A stretch of 64,000 nucleotides of DNA from Adineta vaga (Eukaryota > Rotifera), in the NCBI GenBank assembly GCA_021613535.1, contig CP075495.1, forward strand, positions 3,162,001 through 3,226,000, read 5' to 3'. The notes beneath the pieces are model-generated. The model ran no database searches and had not been told where the DNA came from. It saw only the letters and a program-made list of their open reading frames with translations. Position numbers and translations under genes: made by a program. Each line of letters starts with the position of its first letter. The first letter of the stretch is position 1. Positions 27,470-60,150 of the stretch are shown one piece after another.

Positions 27470-29362
27470 TTTACTATTCTTTCATTCCTAGTCAGTGATT
27501 TCAATTGATTTTTGATTTTGATTATATACGATTTTTATACGAATAAATTCTGCATGATATTCCGTCGAAAAATCTATATGCAAAAGAAACTGATAAGTCA
27601 ATGAGTACAGTTAGCAATTTGTACAGATATCCAATGTTATCAACAAATGATAGTAAGGATATATTTAGATTCATGATTAATTTTGTACTAATCTTTTCAA
27701 ATATCTTCTTTTGAGTCTATTCTAATTGTTTGTTTTCTAAGTTCATTCATAATAAGACCTGACAATGAAGAACAGGATGACATTTCATTCTTAATTTCCT
27801 AGATAACAACTAATGAATATGATTTTCAAGTAGAATAATTTCATATTGGTACTTGAAAGATAAATGCAAATAATCATCTATCATATTTGGCAGTGAAAGA
27901 AAGTCTGATGAATACTTTATATATTACATTCTATATATATATATTTGTAAGTAATAAAAACTCGTCCGTAGTATGAAAGGAAACATGCATTGGAGTTATT
28001 TTCGTAGTTTTTAAGTTCAAAATTGTTAAAAGCAAACCATAACAACTATCGATTGTCATGTGGGCGATATAGAATGATGTTGACTGAGTTGTGATAATGA
28101 GAAAAGGTTAAAAATGAACTTGATAATTTCAAGGCTTGTACGTACCTGATTGATATCATTCATCTGTATGCAACGCCCAGATTGAATCATAAATAATAAT
28201 GACTGATTCATATGTATTTGATTAGCGAGTCGTTTTGAATATTGATGAAACTATTTCTATATACGTCTATTTACATAACTCAAATACTGATTTCTTTCGT
28301 TTTAATTCAGTATCCTGGGTAAAATATAAAAAGATTTTTTATGTATCAGGGAGAAATTTCGACAACTTTTCTAACCAAATAATTACTCGATAAGATAAAC
28401 AACTCGTTACAGTCGTGTTTTTTTATCTTGGTATGTAAATCAGATTGCAAAGAACCTTAGTTCTATTAAGATCAATGTTTCTTTGGGAATATGTATATCT
28501 ATATACATATAGTTTGAGAATGTACGGATCAACACGATGATAAATGATCGTACAAATCAAATCCGAATGACATGATTATCTCGAAGACTGTATGACTGAC
28601 AAAAAAGAAAATGAATGCACTTTTCTCTTTCTCGCAATTTATGGAGAAATAATCGAACTGATGAATGTTATTGAAAATCTTAAATACACATAAAATGTAA
28701 TTTTTTTCATTCACAAACGGTGAGTAAATAGTTAAGCGAAGAAAAATAAATCGAAAAAATTTGTTCGTTTTTCGTTTACTATTCGAACTTGAAAGGATTA
28801 CTCTCGATAATAAATGGAAACTATTTGTCAATAGAGTTCTCATTCCGGTAATTCGAACAGTCGATAGAGCATCAATTTCCATTTCTAGACTAGCACACAA
28901 GAGTGTACCATATGTGTATATATACATCCTAACATCCGTTTTTTTTCCTCCTTCTCAACGTCCTTTTCTTCCATATTCCTCATCTAACGGTCTTATTTGG
29001 CTTTTTTTTTCTTGCGTGTACTGTGCTGATTCTATCGTTCGTATTCACGAGCATTTTCTTCTTTCTCTCACTATGCCTGTGACAATGTTCTTCAAACGAC
29101 TACTGCTGAATCATTGATGATTGGTTAGACGAAAAAGAACAAAAGCTCTCTGACAATCATTATATGTTCTTCCGCGTAATACGCATTGAACATTCACTCT
29201 TTCTCTCACTCCTTTTTCCTCTTTTTTTCTTCCTTACTATGTTTGATAGATGTTAAGACATTTCTTCATTTTTTCCTTCTTTCTTTCTTTTTCTTGCTCA
29301 CTAGGATACTTCCTATGAACCTCAAAGAGTACGGAATTCAATGAAGTAAACAATAAATTAAT
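27470..29362. other. 1.9-kb intergenic region
   Basis: No supported gene. It contains a 22-bp palindrome at 28489-28510 (10-bp arms around CT) and pyrimidine runs near 29190-29300. Overlapping open frames at 28529-28927 (-) and 28761-29117 (+) have no domain and unlike codon use. A TTGCTCACTAG acceptor-like signal ends at 29304, 58 nt before the next ATG. Confidence 0.55.
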
Positions 29363-30788
29363 ATGCTTATTATTCAACTGCTATTACCAATATTAATTGC
29401 TTCGTTAATCGAAAATGTTTTTCCACAAAATCAAGTAACAAAAACATCAACATTATCTACGATTGTATTCAATCGGCACGTCAACCAATCTGTTAGAAAA
29501 GTAAGAAGAAAAATCTTGAAACTAATATTAACAAGAATGAAGTGTTTTATAGATTGTAAATACGAATACATCAATTACAGTACGAAACGATGCTAAAACC
29601 TCATCGATTCCACAGGAAGTTACCGCTAATAGTGACTCGGAAAGTGATCAAATCAAAGATGAAATCTTTGTCAATGATTTATTAGAAACAGTTGATGAAC
29701 TAGCTGTTATAGATATTCCTAAACTTCATCATGGTCCACATTACGAATTAGATTGGATGTTTATTGATAAAGATACGATTCGTGTAACATTTCATCTTTA
29801 TTCTATTCCAACATCATTATTTGAAAATAATATTTATTCCGATACAAATCAACGAAAATCTAGTTTACTAGCATTGATGGCATCGATGCCGACTCGTCCA
29901 TTGAAGTCGATTACATCATTGAAATATTTTGTTTTTATTATTCGACCATATCATAAAACTCGTGAAATTATTTTAAAAACAGAAAAATTAGTTGCCAAAA
30001 ATACAACAGAAAATCCGTATCCTCATTTTTCCAATTCATTATTATTAACAGCATTGAATAATCATGAAAAATACAGTATTTGCATATCATATTATCAAAC
30101 AAATCATTCAATAAAAATACCTGATCTACTTCTTTGTCAAGATATTATTAATGATTATGCAAAATTTGCTGAATTAAAAACAGATATAAAACATGGACTT
30201 CTTTTCATTACAACACAATATTCCATTATAATTGCATTACTTGTCGTTTTACAAAGTGTTTTTACAATAAGAAAACGTCGTCTAGCACAAGTCGTTGCAA
30301 AACATTTTACTACAACAGCACATAGTATTCGTTCTACGCTTTCATCTGTTAGTCTTGTACGGCAATCATTTTCATCCTTGGATGCAGCAGGTGAACATCA
30401 TCATCATCATCATCATAATACAAATAATCAAGCAGTTCCACGTGAACCAACGATTGAAGAAGAAACAAAAATAAAAAAACGAATCATTTCTTCACCAGCG
30501 ATCGTTCTTAATGAACCATCAATAGAAACTGATCATGAAGCTACCAATGCTGATGAAAATGAACCATTTCTAAAACGAGTATCGAGTAAAAACCATGTAC
30601 ATTTTCTACTTGGTCCTGGTGAAGAAGATGACGATGGAGGCAATGAAGATATTCAAATCAATCCACCACAAACATCTACATCCGTAGAACCGTACAGTGA
30701 TCAATCGGATGCACTTCTATCTATGGCACATATTTTAGATACAAATAAACCATGGTCTCGACACTGTCAACAAACATCACCCGTCTAA
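29363..30788 (+). CDS. Single-pass membrane protein with FN3-like ectodomain
   Basis: Two exons (29363-29500 and 29553-30788) give 457 residues. A signal peptide covers the first 22 residues (LLLPILIASLIENVFP). The ectodomain has an FN3-like core: ELDWMFIDKDTIRVTFHLYS, YFVFIIRPYH, and YSICISYYQ with a later LLLCQD cysteine, which resembles the C-terminal FN3 of LRR cell-surface proteins. No leucine-rich repeats are present. A transmembrane helix (TTQYSIIIALLVVLQSVFTI) is followed by IRKRR, a stop-transfer signal. The cytoplasmic tail of about 190 residues is disordered, with a His run (about 30397-30416) and acidic patches. I do not recognise the family. Convergent with USP7. Confidence 0.75.
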
Positions 30789-31175
30789 TTATTACAAAAA
30801 ATGTCTTTCACATCTGAAATATTTTATATCATCTCTTGAAAACAAAAGTATTGTTCTCTCCAGTATATTTATAGATCAACAAGAAAAATAGAATTAAATC
30901 ACACCCTCATACACGTTAAGAAAGGCGACAAGAACTATAAACGCATTCAGAAATTGAATCAAATCTCATATGTATATGTCAATAGAGAAAAAAAACGAAC
31001 ATCAGAATGAAAGCAGCAAAAAAAGTAACTAATTATATTCATGTTGATAAGTTTTGCTTCAAATGAATATAAAAAACGAATTGATCTATTGATTAGGTGA
31101 GAACAGAAAAGGAAAGAAAGATTTATAACAAAATAGAATTTGCCCATTACTAAAACAAAACGGAATTGAATACGA
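30789..31175. other. Convergent 3' spacer
   Basis: Space between two gene 3' ends. A/T-rich with A runs; nothing coding seen. Confidence 0.5.
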
Positions 31176-36336
<5,161 letters not shown>

Positions 36337-36340
<4 letters not shown>

Positions 36341-36372
36341 TTAATCGTATGATTTCGTCGAATATGGCTCAT
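36337..36372 (-). promoter_or_regulatory. 11-codon uORF overlapping the USP7 start (ATGA)
   Basis: ATG at 36372-36370 opens an 11-codon frame (MSHIRRNHTIK). Its TGA overlaps the USP7 ATG as ATGA. It lies downstream of the acceptor-like TTTCTAG (ends 36376), so it would be in the mature leader if that site is used. The geometry suits termination-reinitiation control; no function is proven. Confidence 0.5.
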
Positions 36373-36868
36373 TGTCTAGAAATTATCAGATGAGTTACAT
36401 TACAAGACAAAAATTTTTCATCGTCGTACTTGTTCTGTATTCAATCTTTAACAAAAAGATATGAATTTTGAATGGTTCATGAAATTCCAATCGATTAATT
36501 TGATTTAATAGGAAATTTCCGTTTTCTTATTTATTTATTTATTTATTTTTTGGACGTTTTCGTAATTCTTATGAAATTCTAGACAACTAACTCCATCTAT
36601 ATTACAGATAATTTTAGCAAATATTCTTTCTAACTGACAAATGAATCGATTTCATATCTGATGTCAGTAATAATATATGGAATAGATTATCGAAAGTATT
36701 TTCATGTTATATGGCGACATCTGGTTCTGTCAAACAGAATGAATACATACATATATATATATATATATATACTTGTTTTCATACATGTGATTCCATTTCA
36801 TAACAAACGAATCGATCAAGTGAAGTGTTGAGTACTCTCTCTTTTCTTTTATACCTTATTCACTCAGA
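36373..36868. other. Divergent promoter region, USP7 / ADA
   Basis: Head-to-head spacer with an (AT)n run at about 36747-36771 and TTTATTTATT repeats at about 36530-36548. No coding frame. A pyrimidine tract and CACTCAG end one base before the ADA ATG. Confidence 0.5.
36747..36771. repeat. (AT)n microsatellite
   Basis: Uninterrupted AT dinucleotide run in the USP7/ADA divergent promoter. Confidence 0.9.
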
Positions 36869-38583
36869 ATGAATCAAGATGAAGTCGATGATCAAGAAGA
36901 TAAAATAATACCAGGAACATTAATTCAATCGTCGGATGATTCGACTCATGAAAATTTTCATCATCATACATCGCATCATCATCGACATTCACTCAGTTAT
37001 GCTCCTGCTTCATTAGTTGAAGTAAGATTCTATTCTACTTGAAAACAGGTAATATAACGTCTGTTATTCAGCTTCATGTTCATCTCGATGGATCGTTCCG
37101 TCATACGACCTTATTCGAATTAGCACAAAAAAAAGGTTGCAAAATTCGTTGACAAATTTATTAAAATCAACATTTTTTGCACTCTCCTTTCAGGTATACA
37201 ACTTCCGAATGGTATGGAACCGACATTAGAAAATTTCATGCCGTAATTTGAATCATTGAATAAAACGATTGTTTTCATTTATCTTGTCTGATATTTCTTC
37301 TCTGTTAGATATATTTGCATTCAATCAGCATGTAAATCTCTTGCTGAATTTCTCGAGAAATTTCCGTTTTTCACACCCATTGTTGCTGGTGATGTCGAAG
37401 CACTTGAACGTGTCGCATATGAATTCGTTGAAGATCAAGCTATTCAAGGTGTACTCTATACGGAAACTCGGTATAGTCCACATTATCTAACTGGCGATAA
37501 ACTTACACCAGAACAGGTTAGAATTTAATTGTTAGAATTGAAGAAAAAAAAGCATGTCTTTTAATCCGTTTTGAAAAGGTTATCGAAGCAATTAATAAAG
37601 GTTTACGACGAGGAATGCAAGAATTTTCAGTTGATGTTCGATCTATTTTATGTTGTATACGACAACATCCGGAATGGTATGTTTGAAATTTGAAACGCAT
37701 CTGTTATTTTTCTCTCTATACGATAACGTATCTCGAATCTTATTGATGCCCTTGATAATAAATATTTACCTTCTAGAATATAAATGCTATAGTTAAATTA
37801 AAACGAAGATTTTTTCGTGTAACCAAAAAAAACATTGGGCAATGAGATCGAAAAAATATCCAAAGAAAATATTTACTAATTGTTCTCTTCAGGTCAATGG
37901 AAACTGTTGATTTTGCTGAAAAATATCGTTCATCAGGTGTTGTTGGTATTGATCTTGCTGGTGATGAACATAATTATCCAATAGAACCTCATGTTCCAGC
38001 ATTTAAACATGCACTTAAACTTGGCATTCATCGTACCGTACATGCGGGTGAAACAGGTTCAGCTGAATCTGTTCGTCAAGCTATTGAATTATGCCATGCG
38101 GAACGTATTGGTCATGGTTATGCTATTATCGATGATCCATCTGTATATGATTTAGTTCGTAATCATGATATTCATCTTGAATGTTGTTTAACTTCTTCAA
38201 TTCAAACTAATGCCGTAGAAAAATATATTCCAAAAGATAGTGAAAAGAGTGAAAAACATTTTTTTCTAAATGGTGTAATAACGAAAACAAAATTACATAC
38301 ACATATTCGTTCTAAGAAAGAAATCTGGCATCCAATTCATCATTTTGCTCGTGATTGTTTAAATTTTTCATTATCACGTGATGATCCGTCAGTTTTACAA
38401 ATAACAAATGAACATGAGAATGAACATGCATTAGCTGATTTAAAATTATCACCAGCACAATTAACACAATGTATTTTCAATGCAGCACGATCAACATTTT
38501 TAAATGATCAGGGAAAGAAAATATTAATTCAACGTCTGCTTTTAAATTACCTTCCAGAAGTAGTACGACAAAAACATATGTAA
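36869..38583 (+). CDS. ADA: Adenosine deaminase
   Basis: Zn-dependent purine-salvage enzyme converting adenosine or deoxyadenosine to inosine forms. Six or seven exons, the last 37893-38583. Metal and catalytic motifs are present: LHVHLDGSF (two His ligands), HRTVHAGETGS (His ligand and catalytic Glu), ERIGHGY (catalytic His) and SLSRDDP (Asp ligand). The block RSILCCIRQHPEW and DLAGDE match animal ADA. Differences: the usual SLNTDDP is SLSRDDP, and about 30 extra residues (KYIPKDSEKSEKHFFLNG onward) lie between SSIQTNA and the DDP segment. The N-terminal 50 residues are acidic and His-rich with no signal peptide. Divergent from USP7. Confidence 0.93.
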
Positions 38584-39625
38584 TATCTGATTATTTATTA
38601 ACAAGATATATATCTTTTTAGTGTATATTGTAACTATTACAATATCATTTTTAATTAGTTATTGATTGTATCTTGCATGAAATTGATTAATAAATCAAAA
38701 GAATTCTTCTCAGATTTGATTACAAGCTTTTATTGAAAATTGAAATGCAAAAAACAAGGTCGATATTTACTTCTAACGAACAGTTGGTTGTTTTTTTCAC
38801 ACAATTAATATAAGAACACCGAGAGCGAAAAATGAAGAATGGCACACTACTTATATAATGCAAAATATATGACAATCACTATACTATTTGAAATATTTTT
38901 CATTTTTTTAAACATGTCTTCAGGTATTTTCTTTCTTCTTCTGCTAATTAAATTACCACAACAAAACATTGTTCAATACAGATGAAGCCAATAATTCTCC
39001 CTCTCCACTTCAAACTTGATTGTCAATGCTTATGCAATCGAAAAATATTTCAAAAGCTACGTTTGAAATGATGAAATTCTAATATGTAGTATAAATATAT
39101 CCATCAATTTTAACCACAAATTTCATTTTGTGGTAAGTTAATTTGATAAGATAAAATATTTTAACGATAGATGTCCTAAATGTATATTGAACAGTTGTGT
39201 TATATGAACCGATAAAGGTTTCACTGTATAGCCAATAAGAAGTGTTTAATTGAGAATAAAGAAAGAGAAGGAGGAGAAGAAGAAGAAGAAAAATCGATTG
39301 ATCGATCGATCAGTCTAGTGCATAAAGAAACATGAAATAAGAAGAAGAAAAAAAGGATTTTTATTCAATTCTGTAAGTTATGAAGAATTTTCAAAATGCT
39401 GTTTGAATATTTGAGAGGAAAAAGCTAAGAACCATTACGCCCTGACGTGCATACGCGCTGACGGAGGAGAGAAGAAAAAGAAAGAAAAATCTACTTCTTG
39501 CAATTCAACACATTTCATTGTCGATTTATTTGCCTGAAACATATGAAGAAAAATAAATAATAAATAAAACTATTTTTCTCTTTTTCAGATTAATTATGTC
39601 GACTATTTAATTGTTCGATTGAAAT
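38584..39625. other. Intergenic region
   Basis: No gene seen. It has a GAAGAAGAAG run and an ATCGATCGATC string (about 39270-39315). A TTTTTCAG acceptor-like signal ends at 39588, and a four-codon uORF (39596-39610) precedes the next gene's ATG. Confidence 0.5.
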
Positions 39626-41034
39626 ATGTCTACAACCGCTTATCGAAGTACTCATTCATCACGATCTTTTACTCGACAACATACTCGAAAATCATCAATT
39701 CCTAATCCAATTCTTCCAACCATGATAAATGATTCAAGAGATTTTTCATCATCGATAAATAATAATATTCGTCCACCTATTTCACATATGCGAGAATCTT
39801 CATCCATAAATTCAATTATTTCATCTCCATCTTTTCCTGATAAAAAATTTTCAATCGAAAATTCTTCAAATGAAAATCTCAATAATCCAATCGCTAAACA
39901 ACCCTATACATTCAGTAATCCACCACGTGAACTTCAACGACAATCAATTCAAAATATGAAATATCTACGTCATACACGATTACGTCAACGTGTTTCATCA
40001 GCTCCTGATGAAAATTCTTTTCAAAATTCTCCACGTTCAACTCATTATCAACAAAAACCATCATCAGCAAATCAATCCTCAACACCACGTTCACATGAAG
40101 AGAATCTTCTTCCACCATTACCATTACATCAATTAATTAAACGTGATGAACAACAGAAAACTTCATTGAATGCTTTATTGAAGGAACAAGAACGATCAAG
40201 AGTTCCTAAAGCTGTACAAAAACGTCGAATTATTTTACTTTTTCGTCGTTTACCATCGTCTTCGACACCACCAATACTATCACCGAGACAACAACAAAAT
40301 TCTCCAAGAAATCAATCAGATAGAATCTCAAATGATATTCAACAACAAGAAAAGAAATTAACAGATGATCTTCCCTATCCAACAAATAATCAAAGTAAAT
40401 AAATGATTTTCTTGAAAGAAAAAAAAAACAAATCCATAAATAATTTCTTTTCAAAGCATCTTCAACAACAGATTCATTTCCTAATGATCCATTCTATGGT
40501 TTTGATCAAGCGGAAATTGCTGATTCTAAACAAATAGCTGCTATACTTGCTAATATGCAATCATTAGATGAATGGATACCAAATACTGTCAATGGTGGAA
40601 CATCTCCTCGACATCAACACAAAACTTTCGATCCGAAAAAATACGAATACGTTGCGAAAAATTCCTTGGACACAGCAACATTTAAACTTTCACCTCGTAC
40701 TTTAAAACCAGCTGAAGAACTCGCTGCACGTTCACGTTTCTCACAAAATTATCGCTATGAAATGCTTTCTAGTGCAAATGCTCAGATTCCGCCATTGATG
40801 GCATCGATTGTAGCTGAAAATAATAATTCAATTGGAATCAATACTACTAATGATAAAACGTATACATTTAGATTTAATTCAACAACAACGATGAAAAAAC
40901 CAAGTTCACTCGATGATATAGAATCAATAGCATCAACAATGGATGGTGAACAAGTTCAATTATGTTTCGATGAAATACTGAAATGTTTCTACGATCCGTA
41001 CACGGGCACATATTATGAACTAACGTCTACCTAA
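39626..41034 (+). CDS. Unrecognised disordered protein with conserved-looking C-terminus
   Basis: Two exons (39626-40394 and 40457-41034) spliced in phase 1 give 448 residues. The first exon encodes S/T/R/Q/N-rich sequence with many RxxS and S-P sites, so it is probably intrinsically disordered and basic. The second exon is more ordered: DPFYGFDQAEIADSKQIAAI, then FDPKKYEYVAKNSLDTATFK, SPRTLKPAEELAARSRFSQN, and a last segment EILKCFYDPYTGTYYELTS. That tyrosine-rich end resembles short YDPxTGxYYE peptides in other proteins, but I cannot name the family. No signal peptide or membrane segment. Codon use matches the neighbouring real genes, which supports it as coding. Confidence 0.7.
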
Positions 41035-42790
41035 ATAGTGCATCGACATATATATATATATTTAACAAAGTCGTAAAACTCTAAGACAAATTTGTCTTCC
41101 AAAACTAAAAACCTACATCACATTTAATTCATATCTCTAATTGCATTTTTTGTTGCTTTAGTTTTCGCAGTGATACTGATTTACTTTTATTTTGTTTTGT
41201 TTTCTTAGTGTATGATACCGTCCACTATATGTTACGTATATATTTTTTTCTTGTGTTCCTTCAAATGATCTATTTATCATAATGTATTTCTAAGGTCAAG
41301 AAACCGACACTGACACAAAAAAGAATGAATAGTGAATAATGATCTGCTTATTGCGTTTTATTCGCATTTTTTTTCTTCTTCTTCTTCTTTATCTTTCCGA
41401 TGTGATAAGAGAAAAAAAAACACAGAATTTCTAATCTCTCTTTCGGTTACTTTTCGTTCGCTTGTTGTCGATGCTTATCGATCGTAAATCCCTCTTATTT
41501 GTTTTGGCGATTGAACAACAACTCAATAGACGCACACTGAGAGATGTATACATACGTAGACTGGCCATTTACTAAATCGAATTTCTTTTTCTTTCATAGT
41601 TTCAAGTAAGAGAACATTGATCGATGTGACATTTAAGACGATATAGAGAAAGAAGAAGAATTCAAATACATTCGTATTTGTTTTGTCCGAAAAATGATCA
41701 AAAAAGACAGTTTCTTTTTTCGTATCTCATCGTCTGTCATTTTCTTTAATTTAAATTAGATTTGTTCTTATCCCGTTAAGGTTCGTTAGTATAACGTTAG
41801 AAGTACATCCTTTGTCACCCTCTTGAGGAAGAAGAGAGAGGGACATAGAAAATTCATATACATGAAGAGAAAGTAGACATCATCATCATCATCATCAAGA
41901 ATGGTTATGTGTACAGGCGCAAAGGAAAGAGACTAAGTGCTGATGTGTTAACATGATTACACTTGTCTATGTGTCGGACAGCATCGACATCAAATGTGCG
42001 TTCGTTGCTGCCAACAACGATGGCGTGTATAGAAAAAAGAAAGAAGCAAAAGAGAAGTAGGATTGTTTAGTTATATGCATCCTTTTGATGAAGAATGGTT
42101 CGATTTCAAAGTGAAAGCAGCTGTTTGAAGCTTGATTTTCAGACGCTTATCATTCAATGGTCGGTATAGTGCGATGATGATTTGCGTATGAAAGAAATAG
42201 CAGAAGAAAAATGAGAAGAAGGAGAAAAGAAACATGTTATAGGAAGACAAAAAAAAATCAGAGAAGATCTAAGAACAAGAAGTGAGCACTAGCTTTCTTT
42301 CTTTTTTTTTTGCTTCGCTCTATGTCAATATATGAATACCCATCTTCTATCCCTAATTGTACCCATCTACGTTCCACCTCCATATATATCTTTTTTTTTG
42401 CTTCATGAGTATGTACACATTTGGTAATCACATCTTAATCATATTCTCGGCAATGGCTAGTGTCAAGGTAAAAGAATCTATCAATATAGATTCGCACTTC
42501 ACGTTTTTATAAAACATTTGCCTTCCTCATAATACTAATGGCATTTCTTTCACTTGACAGTTTACTCCCGAATGAGAAGAAGTACGAAAAGTTAATGTAT
42601 CAATTGTCATTTTAGATGTTAACTAGTGACATTAACAACAATTTCAACATCAACATCCTATTATGTAAGTTAATTACTCATTATTGAGAGATCATTTTTT
42701 GACCTTTTCATATTGATGACTTATCATGGTTTTTACTTTTAGATTTCAAATATTTTTATTAAAATACTATACATACACATACAATAAACA
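41035..42790. other. 1.75-kb region upstream of the MAGI-like gene
   Basis: No gene seen. It holds pyrimidine and purine runs (41370-41395, 41825-41845, 42210-42260) and a CAT run (41880-41897). It probably contains the promoter or leader of the PDZ scaffold gene. A TTTTACTTTTAG acceptor-like signal ends at 42742, 48 nt before the ATG. Confidence 0.5.
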
Positions 42791-56498
<13,708 letters not shown>

Positions 56499-56602
56499 AC
56501 AACTGATATACCAACCGTTTCATTTTATAAAACAAAAAATTATTGTTAACCATCTTTTAGTTTTTTTTTCTTTTTGAAAGTGTGTGTTTCTTGTAGAAGT
56601 GC

Positions 56603-56627
56603 AACTAACTAACTAACTAACTAACTA
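56603..56627. repeat. (CTAA)n microsatellite
   Basis: About six CTAA units downstream of EF1A copy 2. A short interstitial repeat, not a telomere. Confidence 0.85.
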
Positions 56628-57959
56628 TCAGAAAATATCTAGTGAATTCTTTTCTTTTCTCTATTATCAAATAAGTCAGTTGTTACTTCTTTGTTGTTAT
56701 CCTCTTTTTTCATTGTTATATTATGTTTTTGCGACGAGAGAAAAAAAGAGAAAAAGAATGTCTAATATTATGGAAGAATGATATTTATTTTCACAATCGT
56801 TTCGTGTGTGCCTATGATACCATCCGTTAGTTTTTTCATTTGTGTCTTCATGTTATTTTCATCCATCATTGACTTGATTGAAAGAGAGAACAACTTTATT
56901 CTCTTTCATACAAATAAAAAACTATTGCACACATTTTCCGAAAAAAATTACATTTTATTTCGTACAAAAAAAGAGAAAAACAACTTAATTAATCAAGATT
57001 CTCTAAATGTTAGTGTAGTTTGCTCAGTAAATACTAATTAAACATTGTTTAACATGTCAATAATAGTTCGCAGTGCGACCAGAATATCTGCTTGGTAAAT
57101 GTTAGGAATCGTTTTTTGAGGTATTTTTTTTTCTTTTAGCGTTAAAGAAACTCATAAAAATGTAGGATTACATATAGTGATGGTGTATATTTTTTAACAG
57201 TTGTTTTAGTTGAATATAAAATGCAGAAAAAATGAAAATATTCCATCGAAAGACAGCGAATATTTTTTAAAGCTTCAGATTTATAAAAACAACTGTGCTA
57301 CTTTTTATGCATCATACTTTTTTTTCCTATTCAGAAGAAGTACTTTTTCAATAAAGCCATAATACTGCGCACTGTCAAACAAAACACAAGAAACAAATAT
57401 TCCAATGTGATTATAAATTTCGGTACCGAGTGAGTAGATCAAAGTGTCAATACTGAAAAGAAAAAATTCAAAAGTGATGTATTTCTTCTTCATCGCATAT
57501 ATTATCTATTCAATAGTAGGAGGAAAAAGAACCACCCCTTTAACATCATTATTGACTTTTCACAATAGTACGAAATGCTTATTGTCACAGGATAACATCG
57601 CGTATTATGTATATTTCCCTATTATTTTCATTGATTATTATATATGACGGATATTGCACCAATCAGATGTGAAAGAGTAACGTGTAGATTACGGTAGAAA
57701 CTTCTATTTACCTTATTTGTGTCTGGTGAGTAATGCACTGGCTAAATTTCTTTCTTACATGGGTTTGTTTTCATGTTTTAATTTTCTTTTACGTACTCAA
57801 CGAGTTCGACAGGTGATTATAAATCGTATTTATTCATTCTTTCTTTCCTAACAACGCATACAGCATTTGCAAAAGAAAACAAAGTATATGTTCTCTTCCT
57901 TCTTACACAACATGTCATCATACTTATATTCTTTCGCAAGTCTGTTGCAATGGCGAACG

Positions 57960-57967
57960 TATAAATA
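57960..57967 (+). promoter_or_regulatory. Candidate TATA box of EF1A copy 3
   Basis: TATAAATA about 107 nt before the ATG of the only intact EF1A gene, with a CTACTG start-like stretch about 10-20 nt downstream and an acceptor-like CTTCTAG beyond. Motif-based. Confidence 0.5.
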
Positions 57968-58042
57968 CACTACTGTGCAAAATTTTATTGTTTCATTCTG
58001 CGTTCGGTTTTTTCTTGATCACACGCTTTAACTTTGAAATAA

Positions 58043-59698
<1,656 letters not shown>

Positions 59699-60150
59699 CA
59701 AACGCAGCAATTTCCTAAACACACATCACGAACTGATGAATTATATTTCTATTTGTCTCAATTAAAAACAGTTCAATCAATTATAGTTATTCAACTTTTC
59801 TTAAATGTACTCTGGGAAAGACAACGACAACCAAAAGACTCTTTCTCTATAAAGTTTAAGCTCTTAAGTTCCTTTTAACTCTTTTCCCTTTCATTTCTCT
59901 AACGAACCTTTTTAGTTATTAATGTAAGCAATGATTCTTAATTGCATTTTTTCGTGATGTCAAGATCGTACGTGTTTTCGAGATTTCTTTTTGCATTTGT
60001 TTTCTTTTACTGTTAATCATTTATATTATCAATAACAAGAAGGACATTTTAACGATGAAAAAAAAGAATAAAATGAAGATCACACTAAATCTTTATATTT
60101 CTTTTCTAATAATAAAGCGCTCAGTATTTTATTTGATTTGAGGCTATAAA
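59699..60150. other. EF1A copy 3 to ASB-like gene spacer
   Basis: T-rich 3' UTR-like sequence; nothing coding seen. Confidence 0.5.

Noticed and set aside
28489-28510. 22-bp palindrome with 10-bp arms (ATATGTATAT / ATATACATAT)
   Set aside because: TA-rich palindromes like this are expected by chance in this AT-rich DNA, and nothing flanks it to suggest a mobile element.
56603-56627. (CTAA)n as a telomere-like repeat
   Set aside because: Only about six units, interstitial and tetranucleotide, so an ordinary microsatellite.
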